Virus record (IMG/VR): IMGVR_UViG_3300035698_014534
Location: 1 to 58,001 of that record
Source: a virus
Strand: one strand, 5' to 3'
DNA length: 58,001 nt
Shown: positions 21,976-30,134 of the stretch, piece by piece
Position numbering within the stretch: the first letter of the stretch is position 1
Layout of the letters: each line of letters opens with the position of its first letter
Translations under genes and position numbers: made by a program
The notes under the pieces: model-generated
What the model saw: the letters and a program-made list of their open reading frames with translations, nothing else
What the model was told of the DNA's origin: nothing
The model's database searches: none

Positions 21976-23593
21976 AAAGTTCTATATTATAGCTGACTTC
22001 TTCTTCACGGACGTACTCGGCGGGGGCGAGCTTTGTAATGAAGAACTCCGAGTTATGTTAATAGAGGCTGGTTATGAAGTTGAAACGGTCTATACCAATC
22101 AAATCAACGAGCAGTGGCTTAGAGAGACGGACAAGAATAGTAACCTTATCATCGGTAACTTCTTGGGCCTGTCTGAGCATGTGAAGGAGAGATTAGCAGA
22201 ATTCAAGTACGTCATATACGAGCATGATCACAAGTATTTGACGACTAGAGATCCCTCTAGCTTCGTAAATCATCTCGCACCTGTCAATTGTGTAATTAAT
22301 CAGAGTTTTTATGCAAATGCCATCAATGTATTTTGCCAAAGTAAACTACATGCAGAGATTGCAAGGAAGAATCTAAGGCTTGATAACATTGTTAGTCTTG
22401 GTGGAAATCTTTGGTCTAGCAAGACGTTTGATCTTATTTTTGAATGTGCCGTCTTCGGCGGTGATGATGATAGTCTTATCGGGGTTATGGAATCGAATAA
22501 TCCAATTAAGGGACAAAAAGAAGCAGAAGATTTTTGCTTAGATCAAGAATTGAAATACGAATTGATTTCGGATCCCGACTATCACGGGTTTTTGCGTAAG
22601 CTGTCTAGGTGCGGGAAGTTTGTATTCTTTCCAAAGACGGTTGAAACGTTCTCTAGAGTTGCTGTGGAAGCGAGAATGCTCGGCTGCAAGCTCATTACCA
22701 ATCAAAACCTTGGAGCAGCTTCAGAGGATTGGTTCAAACTCAAGGGGAAGCCTCTCATCTATAAGATGATAGAGAAGAAGGGAGAAATCTTTAAAACATT
22801 TCTTTCAGCGTTTCTGGGGGTTCCCGTTAGTCCAATTTTAGACGCAACTGTGATATTGAATCTTTACCGCAGACCTCAAAATCTACAGAGGCAGATTGAT
22901 GCAATTCGGAATCAATCTGTATCCCCGAAGGAAATATGGATTTGGAGAAATTATCATGACGATACAAATAGCTTTGATTTTGACAGCATATCTGGCGTGG
23001 ACAAATGGTTTGACTCAAATCATAACTGGAAGTTCTTTGGTAGATTCGCAGCGGCTCAACTGGCTCAAACAGAATTTATCGCCATTTTCGATGATGATAC
23101 GATTCCGGGTAAGAACTGGTTTGTAAATTGCTTGGAGACTATGGAGACTCATGAAGGCATCCTTGGTGGTATCGGGATTGAGCTTAACGATGAAACGCAT
23201 TATGCCAACCATCAACGATATGGTTGGGCAACTAAAAACGAAGAAGTAAAGGAAGTGGATCTTGTTGGACATGCTTGGTTCTTTAAGAAGGAATGGCTTA
23301 GATATCTCTGGATGGAAGAGCCAGTTACTTGGGACAATGGAGAGGATATCCATCTTTCCTATCTTGCACAGAAATATGGCGGAATTTCTACATACGTTCC
23401 ACCTCATCCTGCGGGAGATGATAGCAAAAGCTCATCTCTACTTGGATATGAAATGGGTGTTGACGCTGTAGCAACTTCAACGCCACACAATCACAAACAA
23501 TTTTATTCCGAAAGGGACATGGTTGTCCAAAATGCCATAAAGGGCGGTTGGAAAACAGTAAGGATAAGAAATGTCGAAGAGAAAACTGGTTGA
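21968..23593 (+). CDS. Bifunctional glycosyltransferase: GT-B plus GT-A (GT2-like)
   Basis: The 541-aa protein appears to be a fusion. Residues 1-285 are GT-B-like: FYIIADFFFTDVLGGGELCN, then FVFFPKTVETFSRVAVEARM, the donor-side helix with E. Residues about 295-541 are GT-A-like: ATVILNLYRRPQNLQRQIDA, FIAIFDDDTIPGKNWFVN (D-x-D metal site) and WDNGEDIHLSYLAQKYGG (catalytic ED). One chain could add two sugars in turn. Its 3' end overlaps the homing endonuclease by 23 bases. Confidence 0.8.
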   Translation: MTEKFYIIADFFFTDVLGGGELCNEELRVMLIEAGYEVETVYTNQINEQWLRETDKNSNLIIGNFLGLSEHVKERLAEFKYVIYEHDHKYLTTRDPSSFVNHLAPVNCVINQSFYANAINVFCQSKLHAEIARKNLRLDNIVSLGGNLWSSKTFDLIFECAVFGGDDDSLIGVMESNNPIKGQKEAEDFCLDQELKYELISDPDYHGFLRKLSRCGKFVFFPKTVETFSRVAVEARMLGCKLITNQNLGAASEDWFKLKGKPLIYKMIEKKGEIFKTFLSAFLGVPVSPILDATVILNLYRRPQNLQRQIDAIRNQSVSPKEIWIWRNYHDDTNSFDFDSISGVDKWFDSNHNWKFFGRFAAAQLAQTEFIAIFDDDTIPGKNWFVNCLETMETHEGILGGIGIELNDETHYANHQRYGWATKNEEVKEVDLVGHAWFFKKEWLRYLWMEEPVTWDNGEDIHLSYLAQKYGGISTYVPPHPAGDDSKSSSLLGYEMGVDAVATSTPHNHKQFYSERDMVVQNAIKGGWKTVRIRNVEEKTG

Positions 23594-24426
23594 ACTGGTT
23601 GGAAAAACCACAGATGGCAAAAGGGTTGTTAGGGGAGCATTTAGGTTAACAGATGAGAGGGGAATATCTTTAACGGATGTTCTTCTTTCGTTTGACAGAA
23701 ACAACCTTGTCCCCGACTGGCCCCACTTTATACAAAGAGTTTATATTGGAAGTGCTGTTGATTTCAAGAAAAGATGGAGAGAACATACATACGCCTTAAC
23801 GAATGGAACACATTTTAATAATCATTTACAAAATAGCTGGAATGTTTATGGAAAGTATAACTTTCTATTTGAGGTTTTAGAAATAACAACAAAGGAAAAC
23901 CTTTATGTAAAGGAGCAGGAATATTTAGATAAACATAAGCCATTTTCCGATGCAAATATTTACAACATTTGTGAGAATGTCGGCGTTGGACAGATTGGAA
24001 AAAAACAATCACATGTTTGGTAGAGCGAGATCGGCGGGTGCGCTTGAGAAAACAAGTAAAGCACTCAAGGGCATGTTCACGGGAGAAAAAAATCCTCAAT
24101 CTGTATTAACATGGGAACTGGTTAAGAAAATTAGACAAAGATATAAAGACGAAAAGATAACTCAAGCCCAACTCGCCGATGAGTATGGGGTTTGTTTTCA
24201 AAACATAAGTGATATTGTGAGAAACAAGCTTTGGGTCGATAAAGATTATCAACTAGACGGCCTTTCCAAAGAATTTCCAAATGCAAAACTTAATTGGGAG
24301 TTAGTCAGGGAAATTCGACAAAAGTTTAAAGATGGAATTCGTCAAAATACATTGTCTGTGTATTACAATATTTCTTCTGGGAATATGAGTTTGCTTTGTC
24401 GAAATTTGATCTGGAGGAAGCCATGA
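23571..24426 (+). pseudogene. GIY-YIG homing endonuclease with A7 frameshift
   Basis: The first frame (to 24023) has RVYIGSAVDFKKRWREH, HFNNHLQNSWNVYGKYNFLF and the catalytic-type EQEYLDKHKP, the GIY-YIG nuclease core; its GIY strand is not visible because the first 50 or so residues are unlike the family. The frame breaks at the A7 run 23999-24005. With six A it continues to 24426: NNHMFGRARSAGALEKTSKA, GEKNPQSVLTWELVKKIRQR and two HTH-like DNA-binding repeats (ITQAQLADEYGVCFQNISDI). It lies between a glycosyltransferase and an epimerase gene. Probably a decayed mobile endonuclease. Confidence 0.75.
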
Positions 24427-25460
24427 CGCTTGCGATTTCACTAGCCACTCGTCCCGAGGCCCTAAAAGTAAAGCCGATCATCGAGAAGCTCAAAGAAGAA
24501 GGTATTGATTTTAAGATCATTGTTATAAAACAACACGTTGAATTGTTAGTTGATATCGGAATTCAGGCTGATCGTGAGATTGAAATTTATAACAATGGAA
24601 ATCGGTTGGATGACATTGTTGCAAGCATTGGAGCGCAGGCCGATGATGCTCTTAATGGCGTCGACTGGCTTATGGTGCAAGGTGACACATCTTCTGCCTT
24701 TGGGATGGCTCTAGCGGCATTTCACAGGGGTATCAAGGTGATCCATGTCGAAGCTGGCCTACGGACACATGATTTAACAAGTCCATATCCAGAAGAGGCT
24801 AATCGGCAATTGATTTCCAGAATCGCCAGCCTCCACTTTGCCCCAACTTGGGAAAACGAGAAGAATCTTTTCAAGGAAGGGGTCAATTCAGACAATGTGG
24901 TCAGGGTGGGCAATACTGTGTTTGATGGGGTTTGGTATCCGGCTTCGATTTGGTCATTTCCAAGCCGACAAATTCCAATCACCATGCACCGCAGAGAAAA
25001 ATCAATAGGGGACGTTATAAGGTGGGTCGAAGAATACGAAAAACTTGCAGCGTCATATTTCAATGTATTTGAACTGACTCTGATAACGCATCCTAGATAC
25101 AAAGATACAAAAGTATATGATTCTGTTAAAAATCTCAAACTAAGTGAAAGTGTATCACATGAAGAACTTTTGAGGATGATAGCAAATTCTAGATTTGTTA
25201 TAACTGACAGTGGTGGTATTCAGGAAGAGTGTTCTTTCATGAGAAAGAAGTGCATTGTAACAAGAGATAATACAGAAAGACCAGAGAGCCTGGGAGAAAC
25301 CTCATTCCTTTGTAAGACCCCGGAAGAACTTCCAAAACTGTTTAAGAAGCTAGCAGACGAAGCACCGGTTGACGCCAACGCGGTCTGCCCGTACACTCTT
25401 GGGCAAGGTGAGGCGACGCGCCTGATCATTCACGAACTTAAGACAAGGAAAATAATATGA
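24423..25460 (+). CDS. UDP-N-acetylglucosamine 2-epimerase-like
   Basis: A 345-aa protein (start ATG 24423, ATGA overlap with the endonuclease). Signature stretches are SLATRPEALKVKPIIEKLKE, VQGDTSSAFGMALAAFHRGI, VIHVEAGLRTHDLTSPYPEE with NRQLISRIA, VGNTVFDGV, THPRY and TDSGGIQEECSFMRKKCIV. These match WecB/MnaA non-hydrolysing epimerases, which interconvert UDP-GlcNAc and UDP-ManNAc. It would feed an N-acetylmannosamine-type donor to the transferases here. Confidence 0.88.
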   Translation: MTLAISLATRPEALKVKPIIEKLKEEGIDFKIIVIKQHVELLVDIGIQADREIEIYNNGNRLDDIVASIGAQADDALNGVDWLMVQGDTSSAFGMALAAFHRGIKVIHVEAGLRTHDLTSPYPEEANRQLISRIASLHFAPTWENEKNLFKEGVNSDNVVRVGNTVFDGVWYPASIWSFPSRQIPITMHRREKSIGDVIRWVEEYEKLAASYFNVFELTLITHPRYKDTKVYDSVKNLKLSESVSHEELLRMIANSRFVITDSGGIQEECSFMRKKCIVTRDNTERPESLGETSFLCKTPEELPKLFKKLADEAPVDANAVCPYTLGQGEATRLIIHELKTRKII

Positions 25461-25627
25461 CCCGTTCAGAATTGGATTTTCTGAAGAAGATCAAGGGTGA
25501 CCTCCGTAGTATGGGAGCCCAACTCGACGTTTTGAACACGGAACTTGATAAATTTTGGGTAGATCAAAAGATTGGAACCGAGATTAGGAATTCCCTTGAA
25601 GTCCTCAAGGATATTTCTAAGAAATGA
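25457..25627 (+). CDS. 56-aa coiled-coil protein
   Basis: MTRSELDFLKKIKGDLRSMG and the following AQLDVLNTELDKFWV form amphipathic helices. The start overlaps the epimerase stop (ATGA) and the stop overlaps the methyltransferase start (ATGA), so it is a real operon member. No family is recognised. Confidence 0.6.
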   Translation: MTRSELDFLKKIKGDLRSMGAQLDVLNTELDKFWVDQKIGTEIRNSLEVLKDISKK

Positions 25628-26184
25628 AATATAACGTAATTTACGCCGATCCACCTTGGAACTATAAAGACAAATGTCATGCGGGGAACAGAGGGGCAGA
25701 ATACAAGTACCCTTGCATGAATACGAAGCAAATTAAGGAACTTCCCGTTGCCAGTATCGCAGCCGACAACTGCGCTTTATTCATGTGGATAACCTTTCCA
25801 TTCTTGAACAAAGCCGAAGAAGTGATGAATGCCTGGGGCTTTAAGTATAAGACTCTCGCCTTCAATTGGATCAAGATGAACAAAAAGGCCACCGATACGC
25901 TATTCTGGGGCATGGGTTCATATACGCGCAGTAACCCAGAGGTCTGTCTGATGGGTCTCAGGGGCAAGATGAAGCGCATTGACTCTGGCGTCCACTCGGT
26001 CATCCAAACGCCCATTGAGGGGCACAGTAAGAAGCCAGCAGAGGCACGCCATCGCATTGAGCGTCTGTATGGTGATGTGCCCCGCATTGAGCTATTTGCC
26101 CGTGAAGCTTCTCCCGGTTGGGACGTATGGGGCAATGAGGTTGAATGTGAAAACGTGTTCGACAAGCAACAGGATATTCTGTGA
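25624..26184 (+). CDS. MT-A70-family adenine-N6 methyltransferase
   Basis: A 186-aa protein with the DPPW catalytic motif (YADPPWNYKDK, residues 8-18), CALFMWITFPFLNKAEEVM, NWIKMNKKATDTLFWGMG and SNPEVCLMGLRG, then HSKKPAEARHRIERLYGDVP. This matches the MT-A70/ParB-associated DNA m6A methyltransferase family. It would methylate adenines in phage or host DNA, possibly as protection from restriction. It lies inside the glycan block; no restriction enzyme is nearby. Confidence 0.9.
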   Translation: MKYNVIYADPPWNYKDKCHAGNRGAEYKYPCMNTKQIKELPVASIAADNCALFMWITFPFLNKAEEVMNAWGFKYKTLAFNWIKMNKKATDTLFWGMGSYTRSNPEVCLMGLRGKMKRIDSGVHSVIQTPIEGHSKKPAEARHRIERLYGDVPRIELFAREASPGWDVWGNEVECENVFDKQQDIL

Positions 26185-26354
26185 AAAGATATCTATTGAC
26201 TGGTGGGGCCAACTATTACACCAATGTGGGAAATGCCGACTGGATAGCTTTTTATCTAACTGAGGAAGAAGCAGAAACGGAAGGCAAGAAGAGAAGAAAA
26301 GGGGGAAGTATTGATTGGTACAGGGTTATAGATTTGGCCCATTGGATAAGCTAA
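26181..26354 (+). CDS. 57-aa hypothetical protein
   Basis: GTG 26181 overlaps the methyltransferase stop (GTGA). The product starts MKRYLLTGGANYYTNVGNAD and includes AFYLTEEEAETEG and the end WYRVIDLAHWIS. It is small, with no motif. The next gene starts one base after its stop. Confidence 0.55.
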   Translation: MKRYLLTGGANYYTNVGNADWIAFYLTEEEAETEGKKRRKGGSIDWYRVIDLAHWIS

Positions 26355-26355
26355 A

Positions 26356-27141
26356 ATGAAAAGTTTCTCCGCAGACTTCTTCAGGCTTTACACAAAACTT
26401 CTCAACGGGAAGAACTTTGCATTTACTCGTTTCTCCGATGGGGAAATGTTTATCATGCAAAACCTTGAAGTGACACTGGATAACAAGCTGACCAAGGTTG
26501 GGGAGACTCTTCATGGGTGCCATTATCCCAAGTTGGACCATAAAACATTCCTACCTGATAATGTTGGACATCAAGAGTTCAGAGGGAGATTATGGGATGC
26601 TTATAAACACCACCAAGACGGATACTACGTTGGTCTAAGTTGTCCATGTTGCGTCGGAGAGTCTGCCAACCAATGGATGAAAGACAATAGAAAAGATGTA
26701 GATGAATTTACAACCTGGGCCAACCTATTTGTGAATGCCAATTATCCTTTATTCTTAGAATACTTTCTTCCAATCATTGAAAATAGAGAAATCGTTCTTA
26801 TTGCTCATGAGTCTTTCGACAAAAGAAGCACTGATTTGAAAATAATGAGACATTTCCCTATTGGATATAATGCAATGATTAACGATCTTCACTTGATTGA
26901 TGAAATCGGAGAATACATTGGGAACTATAGCATAAAGAATACGCTCTTTCTTTTCAGTGCTTCCTCACTTTCAAACATTCTGATTCATGAGTTATATAAA
27001 AAGTTCCCTGATAATACCTATTTGGATATTGGCACGACCTTGCACCATCAATTTGGGATGGAATTGGCTAGGGATTATCTTAAAGCTTACTGGATTGACA
27101 ACACAGACCACCCAGATTTGCACAAGGTATGCCGATGGTGA
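26356..27141 (+). CDS. GT-D-like glycosyltransferase (DUF1792-type)
   Basis: A 261-aa protein with NFAFTRFSDGEMFIM (17-34), resembling the 'R-x-G-D/S-G-E' metal/donor motif of GT-D enzymes of the DUF1792 type, and a C-terminal NTYLDIGTTLHHQFGMELAR similar to their 'iDIG' segment. Other cysteines (SCPCCVGE) could bind zinc. Such enzymes transfer glucose or other hexoses in capsule and glycoprotein clusters. The assignment rests on these motifs only. Confidence 0.6.
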   Translation: MKSFSADFFRLYTKLLNGKNFAFTRFSDGEMFIMQNLEVTLDNKLTKVGETLHGCHYPKLDHKTFLPDNVGHQEFRGRLWDAYKHHQDGYYVGLSCPCCVGESANQWMKDNRKDVDEFTTWANLFVNANYPLFLEYFLPIIENREIVLIAHESFDKRSTDLKIMRHFPIGYNAMINDLHLIDEIGEYIGNYSIKNTLFLFSASSLSNILIHELYKKFPDNTYLDIGTTLHHQFGMELARDYLKAYWIDNTDHPDLHKVCRW

Positions 27142-27758
27142 GAATGACCATTTTATGTTCGGATAAATCTCACAAAGTTTATCCATATCTTCAAGATTGG
27201 GCCGCTGACAATCAAGCATCTCTCGTTAATAACGTGTCCGATGTTGGTGATGGTGACATTTTATTTTTAATCTCTTGCATTGAAATTGTAAACAAGATCG
27301 TTAGAAGCAGGTTTTCTCACACTCTTGTTGTTCACGAAAGCGATCTACCAACAGGAAGAGGATGGTCTCCACTAGTTTGGCAAGTTATTGAAGGACACGA
27401 TCTGATTCCGATTACATTGCTCGATGCAGAACAAATGGTCGATTCTGGAAAGATTTGGAAAAAATCTTTTGTAGAAATTGAGAAGCATGAAATCCAATCC
27501 GAAATAAACCATAAAGTGTTTACTGCTAAATTAAAATTGATGGATTTTGCTGTTGACGCTTATAGCACCATTGAAAAGGTGGAACAAACTGGAAATGCGA
27601 CATATTACCGTCGAAGAAATTTCTCGGACGGAGAACTTGATATTGACAAAAGCATCAGAGAACAGTTTAATTTAATGAGAATTTCAGACGCAGAGAGATA
27701 TCCATGCTTTTTCATTCTTCATGGGTGTCGATACAAACTATCTATTGAAAAAGGTTGA
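27135..27758 (+). CDS. Sugar N-formyltransferase (formyl_trans_N family)
   Basis: About 207 aa from ATG 27135 (AAGG at suitable spacing; neighbouring starts are possible). The core VVHESDLPTGRGWSPLVWQV followed by IEGHDLIPITLLDAEQMVDS is the folate-dependent formyltransferase signature as in sugar-nucleotide N-formyltransferases. The family's Asn-His-Asp triad is not clearly intact: the usual H in 'HpS' is present, but I could not place the Asn. The likely role is N-formylation of an amino-sugar nucleotide such as GDP-perosamine or a dTDP-amino sugar. Confidence 0.75.
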   Translation: MVRMTILCSDKSHKVYPYLQDWAADNQASLVNNVSDVGDGDILFLISCIEIVNKIVRSRFSHTLVVHESDLPTGRGWSPLVWQVIEGHDLIPITLLDAEQMVDSGKIWKKSFVEIEKHEIQSEINHKVFTAKLKLMDFAVDAYSTIEKVEQTGNATYYRRRNFSDGELDIDKSIREQFNLMRISDAERYPCFFILHGCRYKLSIEKG

Positions 27759-27814
27759 CAACCAAGTTTCCCCATGCTAGTAACACAAAGATCAAATTAG
27801 ACACCGGAGGATAA

Positions 27815-28627
27815 GTGCTACACATCGTTACACAGACATTCAAGACCGAAGACTGGATTTCACTTCAGCAGAGATATCTAGAAAAGTACACCAAAGAGGA
27901 ATTTACGGTTTGGCTGGGATATACAGAACGTCCAAAAACTCCCCTTCCAGACAATTATAAACTGGTTGATCTGTCACATACAAAAGATTCTCACTTTCTA
28001 CAGGCAAACTACACCGTTAATGATGTGGTATTGCCACAACTTGAAGACGACGATGTTTTTATCTTCCTAGATATCGATGCATTCCCTTGCGACTATGGTT
28101 GGGAAGCAAAGGTTCTTGGCCACCTCAAGGAACATGAAGTCGCAGCCATGTTCAGGTACGAAGATCTTGGGTATTATCAAGAACAGAAGCACTACCCATG
28201 CCCACACTTGGCCTTCTTTGCTACGACCAAGAAAGTATGGATCGAGAAGAAGCTTAATTGGGAATTGCGGCCAGGTTATCAAAACCCCCAATTCGGTATG
28301 CAGGATTGCCTTGTTGAGAATTCGGTTAAGGTTAAGCAAATGATCAGAACCAATAAGTTCAACGTCCACAACATAATGTTTGGTGTATACGATGATATCA
28401 TTTATCACCAATGTTGCGCTGTCAGGGGACTTATGACTCAGAACCCATATGAGGGGTTCGACCTCTTGGGAAGATCTGACATCATTGGACCTCACCCATG
28501 GGAGGTGGAAGAACAAATTGCTGACGTAATAGCTCTAAATGGTGAAATTTGGACTTCCGTTTATAACTCCATTGTGAAAGACAAGGAATGCAATTTCGTT
28601 AAGAGATTTTTTTTGGGAAAGCCATAA
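27815..28627 (+). CDS. Glycosyltransferase-like protein, GT-A fold
   Basis: A 270-aa protein starting at GTG 27815 behind GGAGGATAA. VFIFLDIDAFPCDYGWEAKV has a D-x-D pair (LDID) like metal-binding GT-A enzymes. HPCPHLAFFATTKKVW is absent in this exact form, but YPCPHLAFFATTKKVW is seen downstream, followed by FGMQDCLVEN. No exact family is recognised. Its place between the formyltransferase and sugar genes supports a transferase. The 56-base gap before it holds only a very short frame. Confidence 0.6.
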   Translation: MLHIVTQTFKTEDWISLQQRYLEKYTKEEFTVWLGYTERPKTPLPDNYKLVDLSHTKDSHFLQANYTVNDVVLPQLEDDDVFIFLDIDAFPCDYGWEAKVLGHLKEHEVAAMFRYEDLGYYQEQKHYPCPHLAFFATTKKVWIEKKLNWELRPGYQNPQFGMQDCLVENSVKVKQMIRTNKFNVHNIMFGVYDDIIYHQCCAVRGLMTQNPYEGFDLLGRSDIIGPHPWEVEEQIADVIALNGEIWTSVYNSIVKDKECNFVKRFFLGKP

Positions 28628-28633
28628 GCATAA

Positions 28634-28915
28634 ATGGTTGATTTCAAACCATTGATGACGAGACTGCTAAAGTCGGCGTATTACGAAGGTTACTGTGATA
28701 ATGGTGGGGCATCCATTGAATCTCTGAGAGAGAGCTATGGAGACTCTGCCGCCGCTCAACTGAACCTATTTTTGGAAAGGCTGACATGTCGAGAATTCAA
28801 AGTGGACAAGTTGTCCATAGCGGATAGAGAATTTCTCTATGCCCTTTTGGACGATACTGCGGCTATGATTATCGAGGAAGAATTGGAAGATACTATGCCC
28901 GAAGAGGTTATGTAA
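28634..28915 (+). CDS. 93-aa hypothetical acidic protein
   Basis: The product starts MVDFKPLMTRLLKSAYYEGY and includes SIADREFLYALLDDTAAMII, ending acidic (EEELEDTMPEEVM). It is helical and soluble. TAATG overlaps the next gene. No family is recognised. Confidence 0.6.
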   Translation: MVDFKPLMTRLLKSAYYEGYCDNGGASIESLRESYGDSAAAQLNLFLERLTCREFKVDKLSIADREFLYALLDDTAAMIIEEELEDTMPEEVM

Positions 28916-29301
28916 TGGAATTGTCGGACAACGAACTTTACGTCATACTGAACAATTGGGACCATCATTATGGTTCCACATTCGGAGATAAAGCTGAAGC
29001 CCTTGAAGAGATTGAGCGCCTATTCGACAACTGCGAATCGGATGAGGATTTCGACTATTCTTTATATAAAGCATCTCTCGTTAAGATTGATACGGATATC
29101 AATCAAATGAAAGAGAAAGCAAAAAAGGAAAGAGAAGAGAGAAATCGAGAACATCTTGAAGCTAATATAAGAAGACAACACGAAAGGGCCGAACTGACAG
29201 TTATGAAAAAACTTGTTAAAAAGTCAGGCATGAGTGCAGTTGTTTTTGGTCGGCGGGCAGAGAGTCAGATTGATTTGATCAGGAATGCGAAAGATGCATA
29301 A
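28915..29301 (+). CDS. 128-aa hypothetical helical protein
   Basis: The product starts MELSDNELYVILNNWDHHYG. Residues 55-100 form a long highly charged helix (QMKEKAKKEREERNREHLEA), probably a coiled coil. The end overlaps the aminotransferase start by eight bases. No family is recognised. Confidence 0.6.
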   Translation: MELSDNELYVILNNWDHHYGSTFGDKAEALEEIERLFDNCESDEDFDYSLYKASLVKIDTDINQMKEKAKKEREERNREHLEANIRRQHERAELTVMKKLVKKSGMSAVVFGRRAESQIDLIRNAKDA

Positions 29302-29923
29302 TCCCTACCAGATCGTAAAGATGTTCGAAGAGAACGTTGCAGAATACACAGGCGCCAAGTATGCCGTATCTGTGGACAGTTGTACCAACGCTATCTTTCT
29401 GAGTCTTCTTTGGTGGAGGGAGTTTAGAGCAGGTAAATATGGAACAGGGTGCTTTTTACCAACAGTGACGATTCCAAAAAGGACATATCTTTCAGTCCCT
29501 CAGTCGATTATAAGTGCTGATTGTACGCTTTGTCTTGAAGACAGAGATTGGAAAGGCACCTATCAGCTTGAGCCTTCTCCCGTTTGGGACGCTGCAAAAC
29601 GACTGACGGGTGGGATGTATGTCCCAGGAACGCTCATGTGCCTTAGTTTTCACATCAAGAAACACCTTCCGATAGGCAAGGGAGGCATGGTCCTTACTGA
29701 CAACCTAGAAGCCGCCCAATGGCTCAGAAAGGCTCGATATGAAGGGCGCTCAGAAGTATTGTACACTGAGGATAATATCAAGTCTATTGGTTGGAATATG
29801 TATATGACTCCAGAAGAAGCCGCAAGGGGTCTCATGCTATTTCAAGAATACAGCAAGACTGACTTCCACGAAGACCTTCCAGAAGATTATAGAGATTTAA
29901 CAGAATTCGACCTATTTAAGTAA
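29294..29923 (+). CDS. DegT/DnrJ/EryC1-type sugar aminotransferase, short
   Basis: 209 aa from ATG 29294 (AGGA eight bases upstream). FEENVAEYTGAKYAVSVDSC followed by TNAIFLSLLW, FLPTVTIPKRTYLSVPQSII, PVWDAAKRLTGG and LSFHIKKHLPIGKGGMVLTD match the PLP-dependent DegT family. The second K of HIKK aligns with the Schiff-base lysine (S-F-x3-K-x4-G). Family members are about 370 aa; the C-terminal domain is missing, so activity is uncertain, although many phages encode short forms. It would aminate a 4-keto sugar nucleotide such as the Gmd product, giving a perosamine-type donor. Confidence 0.8.
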   Translation: MHNPYQIVKMFEENVAEYTGAKYAVSVDSCTNAIFLSLLWWREFRAGKYGTGCFLPTVTIPKRTYLSVPQSIISADCTLCLEDRDWKGTYQLEPSPVWDAAKRLTGGMYVPGTLMCLSFHIKKHLPIGKGGMVLTDNLEAAQWLRKARYEGRSEVLYTEDNIKSIGWNMYMTPEEAARGLMLFQEYSKTDFHEDLPEDYRDLTEFDLFK

Positions 29924-29936
29924 CAGGAGAAAATCA

Positions 29937-30125
29937 ATGATTGTAACAGATAGAGAATGGAGAGGTTTACTTGCGCGGGTTAAGCATCTTGAAGACATTT
30001 GCCAAGAGCTTCAAAACGAAGTAGCGTCTCTAAAGTCGAAGCTTGTTTCAAGCCTTGAAAAGCCGGTTGTAATTAAGCCAGTTCCAGTTAAAACAACCCA
30101 AAAGAAAAAGATATCAGCCGTATAA
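29937..30125 (+). CDS. 62-aa coiled-coil protein
   Basis: The product starts MIVTDREWRGLLARVKHLED and continues with ICQELQNEVASLKSKLVSS, a clear heptad coil, then a basic proline-rich tail (KPVPVKTTQKKK). GGAGAAA precedes the ATG. No family is recognised; probably an oligomeric accessory protein. Confidence 0.6.
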   Translation: MIVTDREWRGLLARVKHLEDICQELQNEVASLKSKLVSSLEKPVVIKPVPVKTTQKKKISAV

Positions 30126-30134
30126 GGGTGAAGA

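Noticed and set aside
23015-23407. 130-codon minus-strand frame opposite the bifunctional glycosyltransferase
   Set aside because: Antisense shadow of the GT2 domain, where the D-x-D and ED motifs prove the plus frame.
24722-25138. 138-codon minus-strand frame opposite the epimerase
   Set aside because: Antisense to conserved WecB motifs; no start signal.
25677-26165. 162-codon open frame on the minus strand opposite the MT-A70 gene
   Set aside because: It lies wholly antisense to a clear methyltransferase (DPPW), and the predicted peptide has no family signature; codon mirror effect.
28067-28516. 149-codon minus-strand frame opposite the GT-A-like gene
   Set aside because: Fully antisense to a better-supported gene with a strong ribosome-binding site; no motif.
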